Part shown: piece after piece, positions 1 to 12,740 of the stretch | How the letters are laid out: each line of letters begins with the position of its first letter | Numbering within the stretch: position 1 is the stretch's first letter | From: Nageia nagi | Taxonomy: Eukaryota > Pinophyta | DNA: 64,000 nt | Reading direction: 5' to 3' | NCBI GenBank assembly: GCA_050084985.1 | Contig: JBITNC010000001.1 | Coordinates: 59,334,001-59,398,000, forward strand | Made by a program: the position numbers and the translations under genes | The notes under the pieces: generated by a model | Told to the model about the DNA's origin: nothing | The model's database searches: none | Seen by the model: only the letters and a program-made list of their open reading frames with translations

Positions 1-1247
1 GTACATGTGTGGACAAGGTGTACAAACATTCACATGCAAGGATATCAAATAATTACAAATAATATACTTTCTCATGGTATAATTAATGTAAGACTATTAA
101 TAATAAATAACCTCAATAATATTATCACTCTTAAACAAGCATTTCACACCTTAAAATATACTATAAAAATTATCAAATGAAATTCAAAACTTGGCTAAGC
201 ATTTTAGCACTAGTGTCTAAAATGCTAGGAAAAGCACCTAGACTTAAGAGGAGGAAGATTTTTTCCTACACATCTTATTAAACCAAGCTTTTGAGGAGAG
301 GATAAGTGTAATAATGATCATTCACCTAGGTATTTATAACCAAAATATGGCATGGTCCCTCCAAAAGTATAATTATTTATCCACTTCACATGTTTTTGTT
401 CATGAGGGGTAAGGGTTTTATTATTTTCTGGTAAGATTTTGATAATTTTATTTGAAATTCTTATATCTTACAAAATAATTTGTACACCTCACATTAGGCT
501 TCAAAGTGTGTGGAAAAGGTTCATCAATAATTTTTCACACCTAACATATAAGATCAAAATGTATGGAGATGATTCCTTTATTATTTTCTTGCAAAATACC
601 AAGATACCCTTTCAACTAACATAAAATATCAAAATAGTGTTTATCTTTCAACTAACATAAAATATCAAAATAGTGTTTATACCTAAGTTTTTTTTTTCAT
701 TAAATCATTAGGATTTTATTTTTTGTAAATACTAAAATGATTTTCTAAAATTTCAAATGTAAATATTTGGAATATTCTTTCCAACTTCAAACATAGTCAA
801 GTAATTTAGGCATGCTCATCAAGTTTTTGGCACACAAGTTTACCTACAGAGACCACCCATCTTGCAAGGTAAATTTTTATCAGTACACACACAAGAATTA
901 TATATATCATAGGGATCAAATATCATGCATAATAATTATAATATGCATCCATATGATCTATGAAGGTCCCTATGGATATCAATGAATCAAACTCTAATCA
1001 TTTCCTCACTCTTACCAATCCATTCCCATAATCAACTCATGTTGGTTCCTTGGGGTCTCCAACCTAACTCCTACACTGAGTTAACTTGTAACCTATGTCA
1101 TAAACATCTCATATCCAACATCAAACCAATACAATATTGTATTTAACCATTCACAATTAATCATATCATAACATAAATAGTCTCAATTACAATGAGATTC
1201 CTAAAAGCATTCAAGTCATAATAAGAGCAATTAGGTGGGTTGTTACA
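1..1247. other. Non-coding; probable LTR fragment ending at 1247
   Basis: No coding frame is credible here. The stretch ends in GGTTGTTACA (1238-1247), a typical 3' end of a plant LTR (TGTTACA, the inverse of a TGTAACA start). Directly to its right the sequence changes to copia integrase remnant. A TATA-like GGTATTTATAACC lies near 329. The simplest reading is the right end of an LTR inserted into the copia element, with its left end outside the window. The matching LTR was not found, so this rests on the terminal motif and the abrupt boundary. Confidence 0.3.
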
Positions 1248-1324
1248 TTATCATGTTTGGAACATTAAAGAAAAATAACATCAATTGGTAAAGAGAAACT
1301 TCTTGTTTACCTCATCATAAAGCT

Positions 1325-2060
1325 TGTATCACTTGGTGGTATCTAAGTATCCCAAGAAGATACATTTATGATTCAGAGCTCCTAGCTTGTGTTGTTGTTC
1401 CTTAGGAATGAATGCATAATAGATGGAACCAAAAACATGAGATGTCACAAGGAAGAAACATGATAATACCACATTTTAAATAGATCCATGTTGTTGAGAT
1501 ATTGATAAGGAATATGTTTCTCAATTAGATAGCACATTGAAATGCATCACCCCAAAATATTAATTTCATATTTTTGAAAGATAACATAGCACAAGCCATA
1601 TTCAAATGTATCTTATTCATTCATTCTACAACACCATTATGTTAATGATTATAAGGGAAAATGGCTTGATTTTTGATCTTATATTGGTGTGGGTATGAGG
1701 TGAACTAATTAGAAGTATATTCCCCCATTATTAGAATGAAAGATACTAAGACAAGCATGGGCTTCATTCTCTACACTGTCATGAAACTCCTTAAACTTGG
1801 AAAAGGCATTAGACTTATATTTCAATAGATATACCCAATAGATACAAAAATAATCATAAATAAAGGTCAAAAGGTAGCAATTAATAGTTGCAGAATATAT
1901 GGGAAATGGACCACAAACATCAAAGTGAATGAGTTCAAATTTCCTACTAGTTCTCCATTGGGAATCTAAAAAGGGTTGCTTATGATGTTTGCCTAAAATA
2001 CATGCTTCACAATGTTCAATATTTTGAGGAATTGTAGGAAGACCAAAAAAACCATGTTAC
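1325..2060 (-). pseudogene. Copia GAG-pre-integrase and integrase core remnant
   Basis: Minus-strand translation shows, in order, CEACILGKHHKQPF (GAG-pre-integrase end, about 2018-1975), the DVCGPFP motif of the integrase core (about 1915), a region like FHSNNGGIYF (the D-N-G-G-E-Y motif, decayed, about 1715), HNGVVE (usual PQQNGVVER, about 1640), and near 1430-1325 HVFGSIYYAFIP and CIFLGY, typical of the copia integrase C-terminal part. Integrase joins retrotransposon cDNA into the host genome. Internal stops and lost catalytic residues make it non-functional. Confidence 0.7.
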
Positions 2061-2819
2061 TTTAAGATACAAAGGTCATCATAATTAAGATTCCCAAATC
2101 AAGCATGCCATAAGAGACTAGAGGGAAGTATACATTTTTCTTAATGAGCAAGAAAAGTAAAATTATTTGAACGAATAGAGGTACCCTTCAGCTTTAATAA
2201 TTTTTTATCTTTTAGGCTAAGCATAATAATCTAGTTAAGGAATAAGAATAAGAGAGAGAAAATTTCATCATAATTCAATAAGATAAAGCTCATCATTTAA
2301 TAAAAAGTTTAGATAACCTAGTAGTTTTAGCCTGATAGTTTTGATTCTAGATGGTTTGATGTTGGATCTATCTATAAAGAAAATTGTACCATTGATGTTT
2401 TCATTCAAATATTCAAACATGGTGTGCTTGAAGCTCATGTGATAGGTGGATCTGATGTCAAGAAACCATGATTTCTCCCAAGATGTGCATGAAGTATGTA
2501 ATAAATCATTGAGATAAATCTTGTATTCTTCTATAATGAAGTGAGCAGATGTAGTGTTATGTCTAATATCACTATTTTATTCATGTTTTTCTCTATATTC
2601 TTTGATCTTCTCCCAAGAAGAATGAAAGGTATTTGCTTCATGTCCTCTTCAATCATATTAAGTGCAATAAATATGGAACCAATCACTCTTATCACCACAA
2701 CCTCCTTGATTTTTGTCCCCTACCTTTGGATTTTCTTTGACCACATCCTCTATAGCTACTTTCACCTAGAGAATCAAAATATTTATTCTTTCCAATTTGA
2801 GTGATGCATATTATGTCAA
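2061..2819 (-). other. Copia linker region, decayed
   Basis: This lies between the gag and GAG-pre-integrase remnants. An 87-codon plus-strand frame (2541-2804) has no recognisable domain and is probably accidental. The minus strand reads an acidic and lysine-rich stretch with stops that could be the old nucleocapsid/protease region. No catalytic D-S/T-G motif could be identified. Confidence 0.3.
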
Positions 2820-3352
2820 CATTTTACCACTAACCTTTTTCCCAAACTCTTTTTTATGCTCTCTAATCTTTTCATCCAATGTATCACATGTGAGAACCTT
2901 TAGCTAACCACTAGCTTGGAGTGATTTGAGGTAGGTTGAATAAGTAGGATAGAGGGCCTTAATAAGTATCACAAGAGTAATGTCAATATTAACACCTATG
3001 GTAGTGATATCATGCATGATTTTATAATTTTAGAAATAAGGGCCATGGGATCATCATTTTGTAATTTTAAGTTGAAAAGCTTCAACTAAAGTTGAATGAG
3101 ATCCAACTCAAAATTAGAGTTGTATAACTCATCTAATATTTTAAGAGTAATCTAGGCATCCTTGATGGAGGTGATGTGTTTGTTGACCTCCTCACTAATG
3201 GATGCAATTATCAATGCATATGCCTTATAATCCTTCATGTTCCATATTACTAACTCTTTTACATCGGTTGCTTTAATAGGTGAAGTATCACTATCACAAA
3301 TGCCAATCCAAAAATCATTAAAGATGAGAGTGTGATTCAATTTATGATACAA
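2820..3352 (-). pseudogene. Copia gag (UBN2-type) remnant
   Basis: A 66-residue open stretch (3352-3152) contains VKELVIWNMKDYKAYALI, then ISEEVNKHITSIKDAW and ILDELY. This is the W-x-x-KD-x-A-x-x-x-I ... AW-x-x-L-x-x-x-Y pattern of UBN2 gag proteins of plant copia elements. The frame decays below 3150, where further gag-like pieces can be followed with stops to about 2820. Gag packages element RNA in cytoplasmic particles. The CCHC zinc knuckle was not recognised. The position upstream of the integrase on the same strand fits a single copia element. Confidence 0.6.
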
Positions 3353-3666
3353 CTTAGATCAATTTTTCATTCTAATTAAGAAAACACTAATTATGCTAAG
3401 AGGGAATTCATACTAAGTAAATTTGTAAAACTTGTATAAATTATTCCATACAAAAAACTTGTAGCCAAATAATTTCAAATATTTTATTTTATTAAAAAGT
3501 TTCTTTCCTTATCAGAAAAAACATAGTAAGAAAGATACAAATCATTACTCAAAAATCTAGAAATTTATTGAGATTGATCAATATATAATCAATGATCTCA
3601 TGAATCTGATGTTTAATTTCTATAATCTTAGGATTTACTATAGGTTCAACTAGTTATGGTTGATCA

Positions 3667-4086
3667 TCATCTCGAACAATGATGGTCTTTGGTGGTTGAT
3701 CTACAAAGAGCATAATAACCAATAGACTCAAATGAGATAAGTATTGCAAAAATTGTCTCTTCTTTAGGTGTGCACTTTGTAGTTGGTTCAAAATCATCTT
3801 CATCATCACTTCTCAAGATTATGAGTTCAACCTTTGGTTGTGGGGGAAAAACTTCAATAACACTTTCACTGTGAGTACCTACATTATCTTCAGTGGGGTT
3901 ATCAAGAGATTTATTGATAAGAGGTTCAAGTATAAAATCAAAATCACATTGATCTTCTTCAATGTATATTTTTAGGACTTAAAAAACTCCATCTAAATCA
4001 ATAAGTTCAATCTTTTGATTGATTTTATGAGGGGCCCATATTTGTAAAAAATCAATAAATGCATTGTAAGAATATTTTATCTGCAT
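3667..4086 (-). pseudogene. Unrecognised acidic reading frame, one internal stop
   Basis: Reading from ATG at 4086, the minus strand gives 139 codons to a stop at 3667, broken by one TAA (3979-3981). That is long for such AT-rich DNA. The product is acidic in its second half, with short motifs QCDFDFILEPLINKSLD, EDNVGTHSESVIEVF and RSDDEDDFEPTTK. No family was recognised. It lies just beyond the copia gag on the same strand but has no copia-like motif. It may be a remnant of a retroelement linker protein or of a host gene. Confidence 0.3.
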
Positions 4087-5911
4087 TATATAACCTTAAT
4101 CCTCAAAATTAAATAATTAATTAGTAAATATACTTCAAATATTTTTAAGTCCCAAATATAAAATTGCTAAATAAAGGAAAACACCCAATAAACACCTTAT
4201 TTCTCCAATATATACTTGTCAAATATTTTGAAAAATTTAAATCCCACTTCAATAAACCTTATATCATCAAATTTTAAATATCAATAACATGTATTTTAAA
4301 AAGAAAATTTATGTCACCCATAAGTGCAAATATTAGGGTAATATTTTATTTTTGTTTATTAAAGGAGTGTGGTTATCATTATAAACTTAGCCTCTCTGGC
4401 CAAACCCTACAAGTACAAAAGTTTTAATGGTAGCAAGTTGAGTGTATTATGAGTAAACTAGTAGGAAGCCCACATAGTCATTCTCCAAAAAGGGTTTAAT
4501 AGCAACAAGCAAAGCCTCTAGAAGGGATTTCATCTACAAAAAATGATCACAACTAACAAAGTTATTATTTGAGTAGGGGTCACATTTATAGAGCATTGAT
4601 ATAAGTATGTAGCAACCAACAATAGTCTCAAACCCTAGGAAAAGCCTCGTTCAAAGAGGTTCAACAGAGTTTCATTCAACACTAGCATAAATAAAGAGGA
4701 TTAGATAATGAATATATTACTTATGAAGTTTGGAGAACCTATGATCAGGTTTGAGGCACTTCATCCATATACATTTAGCATATCAGTTAGGATAAAGAGG
4801 AGATGGGTGCTTCAAAATAATGATGGTTCATGACCTATAACTCTTTACCCACAAAATCAATAACATATAGGATTTTAATTTGTTACCCATGAGTCTATTA
4901 CAAAAAGGAGGGTAGACATCAATATGCTATGAATACTTGTAGTTTATTTACATTAGACATTTCTCTAGATATTTTTTATCCTATGTCTACAAATGCATCT
5001 AGGGTAAAACTTTCTTAGTGTGCTAAAAAAAATGACTATAGACATTTTTGGGTTCCAACTGCTAAAAAATTAGCAAGTTAGGTCTTCCTCAATGATCTCA
5101 AAATGCACTATCTCATATATATTATGTCTAATGAATAGTCTCCAACATCTTAATTATAAATCTTTCAAAATATAACCTTCTTTGATTCAAAAAAAACACA
5201 TCTAACAAATCTCTCAAGAAAAATACCACTTAAAATTCAAGCAGTTTCACTCTTTCTTAGGCATGGAATTTCTTTCCAATATTTAATACTATTGTAAGGC
5301 TATGATCAAACTCCATGATTGATTATTAAATTAAAATGGTGTACAATATATAATTATCATTATAGTTGTATAACTATAATGCAGTTGAATAACTATGCAA
5401 CTAATTTAAATTCCCAATACCACATGTAAATATGTGACTTATTATAATATAAATGTTAAATTAATAACCCATAAGGATTATAACTTAACATGGAAAATCC
5501 TAAAATCTTTTTCTCTTTAAAAAGCATTTATGGCATTGCATATAGAGAAAATTGGGCTAGAAAACATGTAGGGAATCGATCAGATTTTCCACCAAGACTT
5601 CAACTCTTGACCTTGGATCAAACTCTAATTATCGATAAAATCCTACAATTAAATTATAAACCTTTCCTTGACTCATAATTTCTTCAAAACTTTCTATCAT
5701 TTGTAATTCCCCCAAAATGTGAGCCCTAAGGGTATATTTATAACTTTTCAAAGGATTAGGGTTTTTAATAAAATAATAATATTTTATATTTATGACATCT
5801 AATTCTTAGTTGTCACTTAACCCTATTCAACCATGTGTTAAGCTTATCTTTTTCTTAAGCTTATCCCTTAATTATTTTTATTTTATTACTTTATTTTAAT
5901 TTATTAGATTA

Positions 5912-5942
<31 letters not shown>

Positions 5943-6467
5943 TTTAATTTTAAGTATTATGTATTATTTTTATAAAGCTATTAATTTAATTAATTAAATT
6001 AATATCTATATGTAATGAAAGTGCAATAAATCATCTACTAACATTCTCATCAAGGGGTCCTTGGTAGTATCTTTACAACAAACAACCAAAAGCAAGAATC
6101 CTAGGAGTCTCTTTTAATCCTTTCCTCATGCAAATACATGATATTCTAACTTTGGCTATCATAGCTATCTTGATTTTGGATTCTAATATCCTAGATACAA
6201 CCTCAAGAAATCATCTCCTTAACCACACATGAGCATCCTACCTTTGTACCTATCACCTGCATAGATAGACATATGCACCTTGATAGTATTTTGTACAAAG
6301 AAGGATAGATAATATCATATTATCATAAGAGTATTTTTAAATTATTTTCATAAAAAAATATCATAAGTGAAATAAAATATCACAATGTCCTCTTATTTCA
6401 CATCAAATAAATACCACATAGTCTTGAATCTAGCAAGCGAAATTATAGCAAGAAATTGGGTTGTTAT
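4087..6467. other. Non-coding; possible LTR ending near 6467
   Basis: No gene was seen. A 62-codon plus-strand frame at 5490-5678 shows no domain. Near 5730 a TATA-like GGGTATATTTATAAC follows a CCCTAA motif, and the stretch ends in TTGGGTTGTTATA (6455-6467), close to the GGTTGTTACA end at 1247. This suggests a second, decayed LTR end. The two stretches could not be aligned further by eye. Confidence 0.2.
5912..5943. repeat. (ATT)n microsatellite
   Basis: About ten uninterrupted ATT/TTA triplets in an AT-rich stretch. Slippage makes its length likely to vary. Confidence 0.9.
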
Positions 6468-6559
6468 AGTAAAGGTGTCACACTAGGCATATTTATTAGA
6501 ATCACATGGTATCAAAATTTAGATCATCCTTTGTATCATAGGGCATATTTAATAGAGTC

Positions 6560-6745
6560 TTAATTAGCATCACTTGGCATCAATAATGATGTCAAATGTA
6601 GCCTCATTTGATGACATTAAAAGCATAAAACTTGGTAATACCAAGTATCTTCCTTTCTTATTATCATTGGGTATCACATGGAATCATTGAGCATCTATCA
6701 ATAGTGTAAAACTTGGTAATATCAAATTTCTCCCTTAGCATCAAT
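6560..6745. repeat. Diverged tandem repeat with AAAACTTGGTAATA core
   Basis: Two units, about 85 bp apart, share AAAACTTGGTAATA(C/T)CAA followed by a TCTTCC/TTCTCC motif (near 6627 and 6709). Upstream ATCA-rich text repeats loosely. Non-coding. Confidence 0.4.
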
Positions 6746-6884
6746 AGGTACATGTACTTTATGTTTTATTTTTATTTGTATAATTTATTTAACTTTTACA
6801 ACATTGTTAACAGCATGCATTACTATCTACATGCTATTACCAGCTTAAAAGATAAAAAATAAAAAGAGACTATATAATTTTTAT

Positions 6885-7240
6885 GAACCATAGACATAAA
6901 ACCTCTACGTCGATGGTCATCAATATGGCTAGTGAGAGTTCACTCACTTAAAAGTTAAACTAATGATATAGCCATGAGCAAGATGTTGATATTGATTCAC
7001 CCTCAATGGATGATGCAACTTGTTGTGTATCCATATGGTTTTGCTTTGAGCTATAAAACATATAATATCTTAGGGTTATAGACATAAAATGTATGACCAT
7101 TGATCGCCATTGTTATGGCCAGTGAGAGTTTACTCACTTAAAATACAAACTAGTGAACCAATCGTAAGTAGATTACTAACATTAACTCATCATCAATAGA
7201 CAACATAACTCACTATGTATCCAAAATATTTTCATGTAGG
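6885..7240. repeat. Two diverged tandem copies of a ~180-bp unit
   Basis: Both copies contain, in order, ATAGACATAAAA, a GATGGTCATCA / GATCGCCATTG motif, ATGGC(T/C)AGTGAGAGTT(C/T)ACTCACTTAAAA, a CAAACTA/TAAACTA motif and a GTATCCA motif near the end. Copy 1 starts near 6890 and copy 2 near 7079. No coding potential was seen; this is an old local duplication. Confidence 0.6.
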
Positions 7241-9405
7241 GTATGTCTAACATTTTTTGTAGGTACCTGCATCAAAATATGGAAAGCAAATGAAGTAGAA
7301 TGCACATTGTTAATAGTATTCTAAAACTATTTTCATGCTATTAGTAGCATTCATATTGAACAACTAAGAGCTAAAATCAAAGGATCACTTTTGTCTCAAG
7401 GCATGAACATCAAAAAATTAGACTCTAGAGTATCATAAATAAAGGAGCATCTAGATTCATGGTTAGACAGTGTAAGGGGCAAAAGGATACAATTCTTTAG
7501 GTTTTGTCTTAGCTGCACCACTCAAGGAGCTTTCCTAGGAAAAACAAGTCAAAAGGGTTAGCAAAGGACCCTCATAATCAAATGGTAGTGCTAGATAAAG
7601 AGTTCAAAGTTTTTAAAAAACAAGTCTATACTTGTTCTTTGGATATGTAATCTCGATTCTTCAATCACACCTCCAAAGAAGGGCAAAATGTAGATGCCTA
7701 AAAATGAATTTCTTTGTATTAAATAATTCATTTTATAGCATTAAGAAAAATTTATTATAAAAAGGATCAAAATATACCCAAGGTAATGTAATCAATTTAA
7801 TGTACCATTGTATAATGTAATAGGTATCAAATATCAAGAAAGACACTATGTAATATGCAATAAGTCCAACAATCAAAGAGGATCAAAATATTGCTATAAA
7901 AGAATATCAAAAGAAACACAATCAAGAAAGATAAGTAGATGACCCAAAGAAAGGATTAGAATACTCAATATCATTTTATCTGAATAACAAAGGCATTTTG
8001 TAACACTATCCATTCTTAGATTTGCTACACTCTTTATCTTATCTTGCATGTTTCAATTTCTGCTAATGGATCTACATATTTGAGGTTGTTAAAAATGTGC
8101 TTCTTCTAGGCTATTAATGGTATTAATTTCTCATGGTATATTGTTATGATTGATGTTTTATTCATGTTATTTTATATAGATGTGTATCTAACAAAGGCTT
8201 CTCATTTATCATGTTTGTAATGATGTCATATCTCTAATATATGCTTCAATATTAAATTATAGAAAAATAATGCTTCAATTTATTATTTATGCATTATTTA
8301 CAGTCTATATATATATATAATTATTTTTTAAATATATTAAGATATTTTTAAATAAAATATATATTAAATTATTGTTAGTTATTTTGGTGGTTAATTTTTT
8401 GTAATATTTTAAATTAAATTTTGGTAATTATTCAAAAAAAAATTATGAATTTTTTAAATTAAATTGTGAATATTAAATAAATTATAAATATATTTACAAT
8501 TTAATATTATTTAAATTTTATCAATTTTAAATTATATATTAAATTTATAAATGTAAGAGACCAAAAATATTTAGCAATAAAAAATTTCTCCTAACCAATA
8601 ATGCTTACTCAACCATTAGTAATTAGGGTTTATTTGTCTTTGATTTAATTCACATAAGATATATTCAAAACCATGCATATTGTTTGTAATTATATAATCA
8701 TTATTTTATTCAAATATTTACATCCTTTATCTTTGTTTAAGATACTTGATGAACATACAACATTGGTAATAACTTAAGTAAATCAATACATGAATAATCA
8801 TTCAACAAAATATTCACATAATACCATAGTTGAGTTAAGCTCAAGAAAAATCTCAGGCATTTTTTGTGCTAGGTAAACCCTTGGTAAATAAACTACCTAA
8901 AATATTTTATTATCATAATAATAACATATTACAATCCTTTCCTTCAATTACAAAGGACATCCTTCTTTCAATCAAATTTATAAGATGTCAAGAATCATAG
9001 TAATATAATATATCATAATACATCATCAAATGCTTCACTAAGCACCAAGGATCCAACAACTACTATAATGCACAATTAATCATGTACAACTAATAACATC
9101 AACACATAAGTCCTTAACATATTACCATAGGGTTATATGCAACATATATCTCTAACTAACCTATAGTAACTAAAATTTACTCCAAGGTTTTCTTCACTAA
9201 AACATGTCATATTTGTATCTAAAATAAACCTAGCATAGAGTATTTCAAAGAGCAAATAGGTGAATAATCATAATTGGGTAGGAGTATTATAATTGTATCC
9301 AAGTTAAAGGTAATCAAAAAATGTAGTGGTAATAGTCTATCATACATCCACATTCAAAAATCAACCTTGAGACCAATTAAAGTAATATCTTAGCATCCTA
9401 CATAT
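7241..9405. other. Non-coding AT-rich DNA
   Basis: No frame longer than chance and no domain. Near 8300-8560 it is almost pure A/T with a short (TA)n run. This could be decayed LTR or intergenic sequence. Confidence 0.5.
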
Positions 9406-10140
9406 TGCTATAACCGAAATAATAAGTATTAGGGTTATTTATAAAATAATTAAATTCACCATTTAATGATGAAATAATAGGAAATTGATGACATGAAATA
9501 TGAAAATAATATGATTGATCTTGATCTATCAAAATTGGATTTTCAAAAGATACAAACATGTACTTTACCTATGATGATGAACAAAGATTAAATTCAATCA
9601 AAAGAGGATGAATGATGAGCTTTCCTAAAGTATGGAGCCAATAATCTTACCTCAACCTAGTGATAATGCTAGAAACCTAGCAATGTAACTCGATTACTAT
9701 TCCATAATACCTTATCCTTTCATTCAATATCATCATCCTACCATCAATGCACTAAATCTTGCTTATAAAGGGATGGAATATCATAGGAATGTAGACCTCA
9801 AAGTATAACAAAATCCAAAGATGATTAGTGGCATTAAGAAAAACTGATGAAGATTGATACAAGTATATTACCATCTATCAAGAATTCAAGATTATATCAT
9901 ATCATGTCATATATTTTATCATGTACAACCCCTCCACATTTATAGGCAACAAGTCGAGTGCTAAGGCTCCTCCTTAGGCTTATTATGATGTCAAGTTGAG
10001 TTTTTACCACAAAATATAAAGATATATGAGAGTGGACATGGAAAAGAGTATTTATTTAATAAATTAAATAACTTATTTTAAATACATAAAAGAGTATTTT
10101 AATTAAATTAAAATTCCTTTTTAGGTATTAATAGATGCCC
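9406..10140 (-). repeat. Gypsy LTR, left copy (3' LTR)
   Basis: Shares with 16988-17720, in the same order, TAATTAAATTCAC, AAATAATAGGAAATTGATGA, ACTTTACCTATGATGATGAA, GGCATTAAGAAA and, at the end, TTTTAATTAAATTAAAAT followed by TTTAGGT. It lies downstream of the integrase in element orientation, so it is the 3' LTR. The internal border is set to within about 5 bp. Confidence 0.8.
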
Positions 10141-11280
10141 TACTTTGAATATGTTTTGATGCTTTTGGGATAAAAGATAATCAAAGCATAAATTCAAACT
10201 ATAACAAAAAATGTAATAAATTACTCCCTAAAAAGTTGTGTCATGATGGTAGCTTTGGATGCCCTATTTTTTGCTTATATTATACCCTCTCTTTGACTTT
10301 GTTGCAACATGATGGATCTCTCATCATAGGAGAAATCCAAGGCCAAGAAAAAGGTACCTAAAAAGAGCTTAGATAAGAAATATTTTTGTGCAAGATATAC
10401 ATTAAACATCATGATATAGAAAGTATGATAAGAAAATAAAAACTATCCTTGGTGAATTACCCACCAAGATGAAGAAGATAATAAACAATTCGAATTAATC
10501 AACTTGGTTTCCCAAGCCACCATGTTACCATGGATTTTGATATGAATGGCCCTTACTTACAAAGGTGCCAAATGATAATATTGATCCTTCCTTACAAAGG
10601 TGTCAAATGATAAAAATTATCAACTTCATTTCCCAAGCCACCATATTACCATGGATTTACTAATAAAAGTGTCCCTTCCTTACAAAGGAGGCCAATGATA
10701 GAAGTTACCAACTTGACTTCCCAATCCATCATTTTTTCATTGATTTTCTAATAAGAGAACCCCTTTATTACAAAGGAGACCAAGATAAACATCGATATGA
10801 TATGAAACACATTTTGATAAAATGATAAGCATTATCAATTTAGGCAAGGAATAATAATCAACATTTTGGTAAGCATGCATTTGAATAAAGCAATATTTTG
10901 ATAAGTATTATATGAAAAAATATCTTTTTCTTCAATTTACCATGATTAGGAATAAATGTTCAATTTTTGGATGTTTTGAACCAATTGAACCCAACAACAT
11001 CACTAGGAATGCAGTGGTGTCACTAGGTTATAGCTTTATTTTGCTGAAATATTAGTATGAAAAGATGAAGAAATGTACATATTTATGAAAAATATTATAC
11101 ATAAAACTTTTTTAAATGCATAACATTGATTGGATTGTGTTCTTATTTACCTTCAATTATAGATAATTTATATGCTATTTTCTATAATTTGCAATGACAA
11201 TGTAAGGACATATCCATTTAGCTTCAAGCTTACCTTTCTTTTCATTTTCTAAATCCTTAGTGTTGGTGAGGTTTTCCTTT
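10141..11280. other. Untranslated segment between gypsy integrase and 3' LTR
   Basis: About 1.1 kb without recognisable coding sequence separates integrase from the 3' LTR. Its main feature is the tandem repeat at 10497-10789. Plant gypsy elements often have such a 3' spacer. Confidence 0.5.
10497..10789. repeat. Tandem repeat of ~85-110 bp, three copies
   Basis: Units start at 10497, 10619 and 10708. Each has ATCAACTT or ACCAACTT, TTTCCCAAGCCACCAT (decayed in unit 3), an ACCATGGATTT-like motif, and CCTTAC(T)TACAAAGG followed by a CCAA-rich tail. A partial unit (CCTTCCTTACAAAGGTG) lies at 10585-10617. Confidence 0.75.
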
Positions 11281-11284
11281 AAGG

Positions 11285-11904
11285 CTATATCACCAAATTT
11301 GAACTCAACAAGAATAATTTAGAAGGTACACCACATCTAGAAATTATAAACTTGATAAGAAATTCAACAATCTTACCCCCTTTTAAGAACTTCATGGGTA
11401 TAGCCTCTACCCATTTTGTGAAGTATTTTGTAGTTGTAATGATAAACGTATATCCATGTCTTGAAATAGGGTTAATTTTACAAACAAAATTAAGTGACCA
11501 AATAATAAAAGGCCAAGGAGATATAATAGAATGCAAATAATGAGAAGGAAAGGTTAAAGACTAGAATTATTTTGCTATTGTTCACATTTCTTGATATGCA
11601 ATTCATATTCTTCAAGCATAGTAGGCCAATAATAACCTAATATAAGCAAATTTTGACAAACAAATTTAGTGCTAAAGTGTCCACCATATTTACCATCATG
11701 ATCTTGATGAAGGGCCATGTCTAATTCATGCCTCATTACACATCTAATAAGATAACCATCACAAGACATTCTAGACAACAAATCACTTATGATGACATAC
11801 TTGGTTACTAACTTTTTATGTCTAATTCTAGCATTATGATCAAAGGTAATAGGAACAATACCATCTTTAAGATAATTGAAAACATATTGATACCATTCAC
11901 ACAC
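11285..11904 (-). pseudogene. Gypsy integrase remnant
   Basis: The minus-strand frame from 11904 holds LKDGIVP followed by RHKKLVTKYVI, then a CVM-RHELDMALHQDHDGKYGGHFS segment (the H2C2 zinc-binding part, usual form CV...H...H-x-G-x-x-GGH) and ILGYYWPTMLEEYELHIKKC with its YWPT-M and C-x-x-C positions (second Cys doubtful). A second open piece (11536-11285) shows WPFIIWSLNFV and ISRHGYTFIITTTKYFTKWVEAIP, matching the core start W-G-x-D and the FTKWVEA motif. The core Asp is replaced and frames shift between the pieces. Confidence 0.75.
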
Positions 11905-12149
11905 ATTGATACAAGTAGCATAAAAATAATGATCCTTAACAAAATCTTCAACAAAAAATTCATGAGAAGGCTTACCTATATTTTTTATTGTGAGAATAGT
12001 CTCCTCATATTCTATGTTAATAGAATTAAAGAATCGACACTAGTTATTGCATTAGCATACATTTTTCTATCTCTTAAAATATTATCAATTTCATTATCAT
12101 TGAAGAAGATAAGAAAATTCTCTACCATTTCCTTGTATGATTATAACTT

Positions 12150-12440
12150 GGGATTTTTGGTGTTGTATATGTTGGATACTTGTTTCAAAATGAGTTAAGG
12201 ATCACCAAAATTTTGATCTTTTTTACATTTGGAAGTATTATAGCCTTTATACCTAAAAGAAAAGCCTCATATTCTACCATATTATTAGTGTAATAAAAGC
12301 TTAAACAATAAGACATAGGGATAACATCATCATGAGGATTAATGAGAATGATTCATATCCCTGAACCATGAATGCAATTAGAACCATCAAAGAATAGGTT
12401 CCATTCATCATTTTCCATAAAATTAACAAAAACTTATAGA
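12150..12440 (-). pseudogene. Gypsy RNase H (RVT_3-like) remnant
   Basis: Minus-strand reading gives a match to WNLFFDGSNCIHGSG near 12400 (usual form W-x-L-x-x-D-G-S/A-S-x-x-x-G-S-G) and, after a frameshift, NNMVEYEAFLLGI near 12270, the family's NN-x-AEYEA motif. RNase H removes the RNA strand during reverse transcription. The acidic D and E positions survive but the frame is broken. Confidence 0.7.
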
Positions 12441-12740
12441 ACTTTAGGCTTAAGAACCTAGCGATAGCGCTAGGTTTAGGATTGTTCTGGCCATCCACTT
12501 CATTTAGAAGTTGTTCCTACATGTTGTATACTTCATTTCATGAGTTCATTACCATAGTCTATCCCTTTATCAAATTATGAGTGATAAAGATTAAATCAAA
12601 TTTTTGAAGCAATATTACCCATTTTACATCCCTTTTGGATAGGTAGGACTTGGACATGAGATATCTAAGAGAATCAACCTAAGATATGACATAAGTTGTA
12701 TTTCCAAGAATGTAATGTATTAAATTTTCAATTATAAATA

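Larger units (their letters stand above)
1248..3420 (-). mobile_element. Truncated Ty1/copia retrotransposon
   Basis: On the minus strand the element reads gag (UBN2-like, 3352-2850), a linker, the GAG-pre-integrase motif and the integrase core (about 2060-1325). This is the copia order. Reverse transcriptase and RNase H should follow below position 1250 but are absent: the sequence breaks off at an LTR-like end. No LTR pair of its own was recognised. Many stops interrupt all domains, so the copy is old and immobile. Confidence 0.7.

Noticed and set aside
5490-5678. 62-codon plus-strand frame
   Set aside because: No domain and no homologous block in the window; probably part of non-coding LTR-like DNA.
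11352-12198. Plus-strand frames of 62 and 126 codons
   Set aside because: Shadows of the minus-strand gypsy integrase and RNase H region.
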